Part shown: positions 56,135-64,000 of the stretch, in pieces
Position numbering within the stretch: position 1 is the first letter of the stretch
How the letters are laid out: every line of letters starts with the position of its first letter
DNA from: Pocillopora verrucosa
Taxonomy: Eukaryota > Cnidaria > Anthozoa > Scleractinia > Pocilloporidae
DNA length: 64,000 nt
Assembly: GCF_036669915.1 (NCBI RefSeq)
Contig: NC_089312.1
Coordinates: 18,644,317-18,708,316, forward strand
Direction: 5' to 3'
Translations under genes and position numbers: made by a program
Notes under the pieces: generated by a model
The model's database searches: none
What the model was told of the DNA's origin: nothing
The model's input: the letters and a program-made list of their open reading frames with translations, nothing else

Positions 56135-58670
56135 TTACATGTCGAGACGCACAAATGCACGAACAGCCCTGCCGGATCGGGTAACACACGCTCTGTTGAC
56201 AACCTCTGGATGTTCTTCAAAATCTGATTCCTCGTCATCCGAATCTGTCTCATACTCATCGATTTGTACTTCTCTGTGATCCTCAAACACCTCAGTAACA
56301 TCCCCTTCGTCCACAAATTGTATGCTGACAACGCGTTGTGCATTTGCTGACGATACAGTGTTTTCTTCAGGATATCGAAGCCTCTCTTCAGACTCGTCGG
56401 TGTGGTGAACGGCGTAGACAGCTGGCGGCAAGGCCCCAGCCTTATCTTTTGTGGTCTCACTCCTAACCGTCCGTTGGCGTACTGGTCTGTAACTCTCTAG
56501 CCGCTCTTTTATCTGTCCTTCCATCCCTGGTGTTATGTCCTCACTTGGCAAAGGTGTCATCGTAGCTATAGCAGAAAGGGGCCTGGCGGATTGAGTTACC
56601 GGATAGTAGGATTTGTCATGCGTGTAGTACTTTGCTGCCCATCTAGATGTGCGCTTCAGAGATTCCTTGCAAATTGTTCCAAAATCCTGGGCATATGTAA
56701 GTACCGTAAATGTCTCGCGTTTAAGGTGCGAAACAGCGCGCAAATTTTCCACTACTGTTGTGAGCAACGTTTCGAGCAGCAGATCATCTACAAATTGGGG
56801 GCTAATGTCCATCACGTTCTTGTATAGCCTTTCTATGCCCTTTTTAAGTAAAGACACAGATACTTGCGTCTTCTGTGATACAGTTCCCTGTGGACCATTG
56901 GTTGCAGACGTCTCGCTCAACTGGTAGCGTTCTTTCACCTTACTCACAGTGTCTTTTACATAGCTGTCAATCTTTGTCACGTTCTCTTTTGCTTGTTTCA
57001 AGGACACTCCGTCTGGTTTCATACCCTTAGAATGAATTCCAAAGGTATCGTAAAGGGAGCCAAGAATCCCCAGAAAAGATACAGTTTCTGAGAGGTTCGT
57101 CACTAGTTTTGGTTAAACAGAGTTCGTTTTTCTTGAATCCGCAAAACTTACATGCACTTCGCTATCAGCCATGGAATCAGCATCTAACTTTTTAAGATCT
57201 TCTTCCCTACCTGAGAAGATTCAGAATTTACAAATTTTTTGTTGTTTTCTGTGTTTTCAGCCATGATTTGGGCTTTGGCCACGGTTTCTTTTACCAACGC
57301 TACAAGAAGACGGCGCGAACATTGGTTGTCTTGGTTTATTTTTAAAAATACATTTTAGCCCGGCAAATTCTTTATTTTAGCACGCAAAATGCGCCACAAT
57401 GCCCATCAAAGTGATAATAATACAGTTTTTAGCCGGAATTTAAAAGAAACTATCTTTACATAGCGAACGCACCAAGTGAGCGTTTTTCGTTGTATAAACA
57501 AGGCAGTGTTTATAAACAAGGAATACCGCAGAATTTCCAAAGTAGCGAAATTTATGACTTTTGAAAATCAGGTAAACGAACTACAAGTGCTAATTCAGCC
57601 CTACCATCCTGAAACTTTTGAAGGTCTCCTTGTTGCCTTTCGTTTCTCTCGATGTCACCTCCTTCAGTCATGATCCTCTTTGCCAGATTTTCATCTTCTT
57701 TTGCTTCTTCTCGTGAATTCCGTTTCCTTCTCACTTTTGACTCGTCACCTTTCTTCTCAGTGTCGTTCATTGACTTCTGCTTGCTTTTATCAGGTGTAGC
57801 CGGCGCCTTCAGCAACACTACTGGCTTTCCGGTCAGTTTGTGACCTCTTCGATAATGTGTACTAAAATATTAAATACCGTGTGTTTTAAGTTTTCTCTTT
57901 AGTAGGCTTTTGAGAAACTTACACAGTTATTATCAGCAAATGCTCGTCAAGATGTATAAAACGTGCACATCGAGCGAAATCTCTCGTGCGTAGCTTCCCT
58001 CGAGGAGAGAATTGAATATTATTTGAACGTCTGGTTTTCAGAAACGAATAAATTTAAGGGCGTGTATAAATAAACGGGGTCTTTAATATGTTAAGCTACA
58101 CTGTTGTTCATTCACCAATTAATCAGAAAGAAGCTTATAAACTGATTTACTCGCTACTTCTTTGTAGAGATTTTTCTTCTCAATTTTCGCATTCAAATGG
58201 ACGGTGAAAAAGAAAAAAAAAACATTCCGCTCCACAAAACAACAACAAAAAAAACGGTGGAACCAGAGTTTAACCACGTTAATATTTGAGCTTAATATTT
58301 AACTACAGAACTAAAGTGATTCATCAAACTCCGCTGCACGCGTTCCACACTTACCGTTGAGCTCACTGCTACTTTCATCCGATATTAAATTTGGAAGTTC
58401 AAGCTGCCATTGCCCATCCGTCACAATTGCAAAATTTTCGCATTTGCCCGCAGGCGATTTCGCCAGGCGAAATAACTTTAACGAAAATCCGCCAATTCCA
58501 TATTGATGTGCCTGCTCCTTTAGTCCTAAAAACTCCGTAAGATGTTTTTTTAGTTCAGATACTCCTCTATGAGCTTCTTTGTCTACTGGGACCCTGCTTC
58601 GATGACGTTCGATGGCGACTTCTTCACCTTTTCGAAAAAAACTCACGATGACTTCAGCAATCCCAGTCAT
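56135..58670 (-). pseudogene. Three-exon gene of unknown function inside a TIR element, one in-frame TAA
   Basis: Exon 1 (58355-58670) starts at ATG 58670 (MTGIAEVIVSFFRKGEE) and ends AACG|GTAAGT. Exon 2 (57605-57844) is basic and charged (KVRRKRNSREEAKEDENLAK) and ends GATG|GTAGGG. Exon 3 (56135-57210) follows TTCTCAG and ends with a very acidic stretch and TRSGRAVRAFVRLDM. All joins are phase 1, and the total length is a whole number of codons: 543 residues if the single TAA at 57113-57115 is read through. The acceptor of exon 2 is weak. A GTAAGT at 57151 could mark an extra intron around the stop, but the only nearby acceptor leaves just 49 bases and breaks the frame. The C-terminal signature reminds me of element-linked cnidarian proteins. 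Function unknown. Confidence 0.55.
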
Positions 58671-58708
58671 GACCCGACCGCATGAACAAACAACGAGCAA
58701 TAAAAAGA

Positions 58709-58812
58709 CAACAGCAGGGCGTCTCGTCGGCTCGATTATGATCCGCTGTTCTTGAAATGAGACAGCAGGGCGTCTTGTCAGCCCGATTACGAGCCGCTGT
58801 TCTAGAAATGAG
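58709..58812. repeat. Two-copy tandem repeat upstream of the element gene
   Basis: GACAGCAGGGCGTCT-GTC...CGATTA-GA-CCGCTGTTCT-GAAATGA occurs twice in a row, just before the start codon of the minus-strand gene. It is probably in the 5' UTR or promoter and keeps the frame open by chance. Confidence 0.65.
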
Positions 58813-59053
58813 CCCACGCTGCTCACCGAAAAGAAGGATCCCGTGGATTTAAAGTAATTTGAAGACAAGAAATTCTATAATTCGGCTAAATTTGGAATTA
58901 ATGTGGTTACGTCGGGTGAAGAAGGATTTTCTGAGCTAGAAATCATCAAAATGCTGTTCTTTATGAATACAAACATCCCTATCACGTCTGATTATGTCGG
59001 TTGTCGGTTAGAATTTATTTTGTCGCTAGTCGGTTAACCCCATTCACACCCTC

Positions 59054-59502
59054 AATTTCATGGTGGAACCGTCTACCAAGCGTACCTAATTAAAAAAAGT
59101 GCCACCAGTTATCACCGATGGCACAGTCCTGTGTCGGGCACCATTTACAAGATAGAACTCGTGGATGGTTCTTATTATTCTGCAACATACCACATTCAGG
59201 ATAAACCCGCATCGCCTAACATATGCATGTCACAAGGATACCTAGCCCAAGTAGCTGCCAGAGGAATTATCTACATTCAAACTGATAATCCCGACATTGG
59301 CTTGATGTGCTTCGTATCGCTCGGTATGTCAGAGGTGTCCTCCAAAGAAGATCACGATCACGATTGAAGAAAAGGATAAAGTGAAGAAAGGTGACCAGCT
59401 CGGCATGTTTCACTATGGTGGTTCCACCCATCTACTGATATTTCGCCCTAGAGTTAATATTGAGTTCGATACGAGAGGTCAAACGCCAGGTCTGCATACC
59501 GA
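59054..59502 (+). pseudogene. PsiD-like decarboxylase, copy 6 (fragment)
   Basis: The fragment begins abruptly at the right end of the TIR element, in the QFHGGTVYQ motif. A nine-base insertion (ATTAAAAAA, with an in-frame stop) lies near 59088. A seven-base insertion in the SSKEIT region near 59347 shifts the frame and ends the open frame at 59367. The Gly-Gly-Ser-Thr codons are still present at about 59420, out of frame. The 3' end of the gene is missing: a deletion between two GAAAAT words joins ACCGAAAAT to TTAGAAGTATTTGG of the 3' UTR. It was copied together with the DNA downstream of copy 3. Certainly non-functional. Confidence 0.9.
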
Positions 59503-60820
59503 AAATTTAGAAGTATTTGGCAACTAGTAAAATTAGAAATGTTCTAGCTTAGTGTTTGTGAATTGTTTAGGCCTGTTAGATTATTTTGGAATCCTTATGC
59601 GAGTCTCGTGAGCCTTGGTTTGTTATGTGCTGCAAGACTACACATTTATTTTTATCTTTTTAGTAGTTGGTCCTCGACCGATGTAATAGGCTTGTTGTAC
59701 GATAATTGTCGTCGCTAGTCGTGTTTGGGCTTGTCCTTGCTTAGAGTCCTCAACGGGAAATTTTGTTCGAGGTTTTAGCCATCGAAGTTTGGAAGTGGTT
59801 CCAGCACATCTTTTCGTGCCACGAGCATGTCTAATAATTGATGGTGTATTTTCAAACCGAAGCATTTAATCACTTATTTTAGCTTATTTTAGCATTTGTG
59901 ATGGGATTTTTAATAATAATTACTCACCAAAAGTTTCTGAACTCACATATGGAGTGCAAGATATTATCATGCTTTACCGAAAGTGCAATAGTAGTAAACC
60001 TTATCCTCGATGTGCACATTACCACTTAGTTGGTTTCTGATATGTAGAAATAAAGCACTGCAAGAATGTTAGGGGCTTACATTTTTTGCTTTCAACTTTT
60101 CTTATTTAAAAAATCACATTCCACACAACACAACAACTCACCGAGAGAACAAATTCTAGCCTCGAGCGAAACTATTTGGTCCACTTTTAGTAACACAATT
60201 GTCAATTGTGTGCTAATCCAACCGTTTGAATACTAGGCCAAGAGTAATTAGGATTTTAAAGGCATTCATTCTCAATGCATTAATCCTCGGTGTGCACATT
60301 ACCACTTTGTTGATTTCTGATATGTAGAAATATAGCACTGCAAGAGTGTATTCAAACAATTAGCTGTAATCCTAAAAGAGGTGCCAGTTTTTGAACTCCT
60401 GAACTCCTTCTTATTTGGTGGGTATTTTCGTTGCTCAGCCCATTCCTTGTCTTTCTTGCGCATTCGACAAGATTAGAAAACTAAGCTGAACGTACCCGAA
60501 CGTGATTAACAATCACCAATATTTGTTTCGAAGGAAACTATAGGTTTACATGAGGATAAGGTTTTCTACGCCTTTAGGGAGAATGAGGTAGTCGGTTAGT
60601 GACCACCAAAAAACAAATCGGTCAGCCAGCCCACGGAAGATCTCAAGCTACTGAAGGGAAGGAGAGATCAATCAGAGAGACAGACAGACAAACAGACAGA
60701 CAGACACGCGAAATAAAGACGGATGGACTGATGGAGAGGCGAAGGGATAGACTGGCTTAAGGACGGCAGAACGGACGGATGGCTGTAGCTTGGTTGCAGA
60801 ATTCTTCAACTGAAAATCTG

Positions 60821-61112
60821 TAACCCTTGAACTCCAAGATCTCATTAGTTATTCTCCTTACTTTCTGCTTTACAATTTTTATGATGTCTATTTGGAGAAT
60901 GTGGTAATGGAACAACTAATAATCCCCTAATTGATATTTTTGTTTTTTCCCATCACTTCTAGGCCTGATATGGTCTTGTTATTTAGCCTGCGTTGCTGGT
61001 GGTTTGCGGTCTTGTGGGCGGAGAAAAAAACCGCAGACCGCCGGCAACGCAGGCTATTTGTTATTGTAAGGAAACATTTTTCTATTGGCTACTCATGGGA
61101 GGTAAAGGGTCA
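60821..61112. mobile_element. MITE copy d with nested hairpin element
   Basis: Same as 32207-32487 but with the complete right end (CTACTCATGGGAGGTAAAGG). The nested hairpin is at 60984-61057. Confidence 0.65.
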
Positions 61113-61618
61113 AACAAAATTAAGAAAATTTAGCCTTACAAGATTACATTGACCTAAATCAGTGAAAGTCACAGGGAATTAGTTTGTTGCAATATCCACG
61201 AGCTGCATGCCTTGAATGTGCTTTAGAATGTCCTGGGAACTTAAAGAAACATACTGCCACCATTGGGGGGGGGAGAAAAGGGTGAAGGTGTAGCTACCAT
61301 TTACGCGCCACAAGTTAAATTATTATGTGCTTTGCGTGCGTACAACGTTTCCCGACCCTTCTTTCTTATGTCAGTTTAAAAGCGTTGTTGTCTCTCAGTT
61401 TTAAGGCTTTATAACCGACATGTCCCTCTCGATTGATTTTCGTGACATTAGCCTTATGGACCTTTGAACAAAAGTTATTTGGATGTTAGATTTAAATGTT
61501 TTGGAAATAGTGAAACAAAGTAGTTGATAAGATGGTCGCATTCTATACTTGTGGACATTAGATGCAGTTAACTTGTTTATTAATCGATTTACTGTATCCT
61601 AAGTTAATGCATAAAGGT

Positions 61619-61661
<43 letters not shown>

Positions 61662-62784
61662 TATGACAGGGTGATTTAGTGTTATCAATTCAGTTGATAA
61701 CGTCAATTAACCACCTTAAAGAGTTCAGTTCAAAAGCGTTCAAACTCTCTACAGAGGCCAATTTGCGCTATCAAGTCAGCTGATAACACTAAATTACTAG
61801 TTAATGTAGGCTAATTGTTGGAAGCTAATTGTGACCGTTTCGGAATTTTGCCAACTTGTGGAAAAAATTATTTGTCATTATCAACGATGGTTTGAGTTTA
61901 CGACGTTAACACTTAATCTGCGTGATAGGTGAGAAGGAGTACTGGTAATAAATAAGTTATAGAGGTATATGGTGCCCCCAGATATGTGGTTTTTAAGCCG
62001 TTCTGGTACAAAGACAGGTCGGTGTACATTTTTACCATTTTGGTTTAAAATTAGGTATAGTTTTCAAGAAAACCACACAAGTGTATAAACGTAACTTATC
62101 AGTTTTCAACATGAATCAAAGTGAAACACAAGTATGAAAAATATATTTTTGGGTGATTTTTGTAACTTCTTAACTTCGGCACTGATACAAGCCTTTTCAA
62201 ATTCTTCTACAACATAGCGTAAAGGATTCTCAAACCAAACAAAATTTGTCTGGTGTAGATATTAGAGGCCAGGTACAAAACTAAATATAGAAATAGCACT
62301 TCTTATATCTGAAATAGGGTCTGAGTGGATAATCCCTGCCAAACATCCCGAGGCGGATCTTCCTCCCTATCGGGGGTGGCATCGTGACGACCTGAGTGGA
62401 GCTTAACTTTTATCTTTAAAAATCTCATTACAATGAATTGAAAAAAGTTTATCCAGCAAGAATTTAGCACCTATGAGCATTGATTTGAAACATCGAGAAT
62501 CGGCCGAAAAAATGAAATAGTATCTTCTTATTTGGCCCAATGACCCCTTCGGCTAAACTTTGTTTGCGCAAGGCCCATATTTGAACCAGTTTTGCTCCTA
62601 AACTGGGTCAGTCTGGTTAAATATTGGCAGTATTAAAATAAACCAATTAATCGTGTTTAAAGCAACATACAGTGTACTACCCATGAAAAGTTGAAAATTC
62701 GGCCGTTCAGACGGAGCCCAAGGAAGTTTTTATGACTCTTTGTCCAGTCTCTTGGATGTGTCCAGAAGAAGTTTTATCAGTAGC

Positions 62785-63782
62785 CTACGTGTAGCCCCAC
62801 CCTCCCCCACCTCCCAGGTGAAACGGAGGCGACGGAACGTTTACGCAAACCTGACACTTTTCGTGTTCAGTGACTTCATTCCAACTTATGCAAAATAATG
62901 CCATTTTTGCGAAGTGGCACGTGTTAGCGTGCAGGTTATCGAGATAAACAACAACACTGAAGTGAATTCATTTTCCACTTTTCAGGTAAATTTGCAATTC
63001 AGCGTCCGATTTCAAATAAATATTTTGCTTTAAGGATATAGGGAAAGATTATGAGCGATTTTTGGTATAGAGTAAGAAGAGGACGATGTTCGATTAGCAT
63101 CGCACTTATGAAATCCACGCGGTTTCTGCTTGCATTTGTAAACAGTGCCACGGTCGACGAAAAAAGTTGGATCATTTGCCGCAGTCTCAAGGTTTTTTAG
63201 GATTTCTATAAGAGAAAGTCACACTACAAGCGTGAATAAAGAGTTTTTTTTTTCTCAGTCGAAAGAATCGCTGCAAGAAACAACTATCTTTAAATTAATT
63301 AAGTGACTCAACGTCCGGCAGCCTGACACGTTCTTAATAGCTTCGCAACACCGTTCGCAAAGAGACCGAAGGTTAAAGGTGGACAAACGAAATGGAGACA
63401 TCGTTACCTTCCAAAAACATATTTATGACTTTCTGCTGTTCTTCTTGAGATGTCTCTATCCCAAAAGTCGTGCAAACTTGCCTTAAAACCTAGTCGTACA
63501 TCGCTGTTGTCTGAAAAGTTGACCCTCAAAGACTTCTGTTCACCGTCCGGTTCGTTACTTTGAAAATAAATTACCTACTCTAACAAATCAGAATTGACGA
63601 AAAAATATGCAAAGAGAGATTAACCAATGAAAAGTCATTATACATTTTCTTGCAAGAGTGACATCACAGAACACGATTAGTGTCAAGTTTGCTTAGACTT
63701 TATCACGCCTCCGTTTCACTTTGGGGGGGGGGGGGGAAGGGGAAAGGGGAGGTTACGGCTACACATAGGCCGGATCAGTGGT
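62785..63782. mobile_element. TIR-bounded repeat block with RecQ fragment (e)
   Basis: Left end at about 62785-62885 and right end at about 63655-63782, as in the 34.0 and 40.1 kb blocks. It contains the recurrent minus open frame (62999-63190). The helicase fragment (63389-63501, ATG at 63501, with the same premature TAG as fragment b) is cut by a deletion at about 63388. Confidence 0.65.
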
Positions 63783-64000
63783 CACCAAAACGCTTTTCCA
63801 CATAAGAAATCGAATTAATAAAAAGCACCGCGTGTCAATGTCTACGCAATACTGATGTGTTGTTTGCACAGTTGGGTTTGCAGAAACAAAAAGGCTTTGA
63901 TATACTAACTTACGAGCATGTAATATCTATACTTGTCTAGGCTGACATTGATTGACGATGCTTGGAATAAAAATAATCTTATCAGGTGCACTAAGAACTA
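63783..64000 (+). promoter_or_regulatory. Start of the 5' flank of another decarboxylase unit (runs off the edge)
   Basis: ACCAAAACGCTTTTCCACAT, TGTTTGCACAGTTGGGTTTG and CTGACATTGATTGACGATGC match the distal 5' flanks at 29.7, 41.2 and 46.6 kb in order. In intact units the coding start follows about 1.0-1.3 kb later. Confidence 0.65.

Larger units (their letters stand above)
55514..59053. mobile_element. TIR-bounded element carrying a multi-exon gene
   Basis: Left end CAGAGGGTCTGAATGGG and right end CCCCATTCACACCCTC are inverted (consensus GAGGGTSTGAATGGG, hAT-like). Just inside both ends are repeated TGTCGGTTGTCGGTTA words: three at 55541-55615, and one plus a variant at 58994-59036. The element holds the three-exon minus-strand gene below and about 0.5 kb of other open sequence. 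The right end directly abuts the broken 5' edge of decarboxylase copy 6. The expected 8-bp target duplication (AATTTCAT) is not found at the left end, so that side has been rearranged. No classical hAT transposase was recognised. Confidence 0.6.
59054..63782. repeat. Segmental duplication, partner of 30296-34785
   Basis: Same order of parts as its partner: decarboxylase 3' end, 3' UTR (AATAAA at 60049), CAGA microsatellite, MITE with hairpin (60984-61057), long dispersed repeat and RecQ block. It retains the stretch at 61168-61280 that the partner lost, but lost the decarboxylase end and part of the RecQ block. Confidence 0.9.

Noticed and set aside
58311-58868. 185-codon minus-strand protein starting at 58868
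   Set aside because: The upstream part starts at TTG and reads through a tandem repeat; the first ATG (58670) and a strong donor at 58354 define a shorter first exon.

Overview
This window looks like nuclear DNA of an anthozoan cnidarian, probably a stony coral. The evidence is AT-rich, intron-bearing, animal-type genes (an SLC17 transporter first exon and a melatonin-receptor-like GPCR), tRNA-derived SINEs, many TIR elements, and repeat-linked RecQ-like and uncharacterised genes of a kind I associate with cnidarian assemblies. The species cannot be read from the sequence.

Layout. From 1 to 17 kb there is the first coding exon of an SLC17-type transporter on the minus strand, running off the left edge. 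An intact intronless class A GPCR follows (minus, 3614-4639). After it comes gene-poor DNA with tandem repeats, tRNA-like SINE heads and a duplicated segment. From 17 to 64 kb there is a degenerating tandem array of a pyruvoyl-dependent decarboxylase gene, all on the plus strand. By architecture it belongs to the phosphatidylserine-decarboxylase (PSD) superfamily, in the branch with an extra N-terminal domain that includes fungal PsiD-type L-tryptophan decarboxylases. Six copies are visible. Copies 1 (18268-19668) and 5 (47671-49038) are intact. Copy 2 (24989-26344) has one early nonsense codon. Copy 4 (42493-43832) carries several lesions. Copies 3 (30125-30774) and 6 (59054-59502) have lost their 5' halves. 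The 5' flank of a further unit begins again at the right edge, so another copy is predicted just outside the window.

The array has been reworked by duplication and transposons. A roughly 4.5 kb block holding copy 3 and its downstream DNA was copied to 59-64 kb. Repeat blocks with long inverted ends carry a truncated first exon of a RecQ-like helicase. A hAT-like element with an 8-bp target duplication sits just upstream of copy 1. A TIR-bounded element of about 3.5 kb (55514-59053), carrying a reconstructable three-exon minus-strand gene, abuts the truncated 5' edge of copy 6. A second three-exon minus-strand gene lies at 52677-54672. Both of these genes have one in-frame stop codon.

How the genes may work together. 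The decarboxylase copies share start context, a TATA-like box (except copy 1), a 3' UTR and a polyadenylation signal, so the units probably began with the same regulation. The self-cleavage motif Gly-Gly-Ser-Thr is encoded in every copy. The substrate cannot be told from sequence: tryptophan or another aromatic amino acid is a reasonable hypothesis from the family branch, and phosphatidylserine is less likely. No N-methyltransferase, kinase or hydroxylase partner is visible, so there is no evidence of a complete pathway here.
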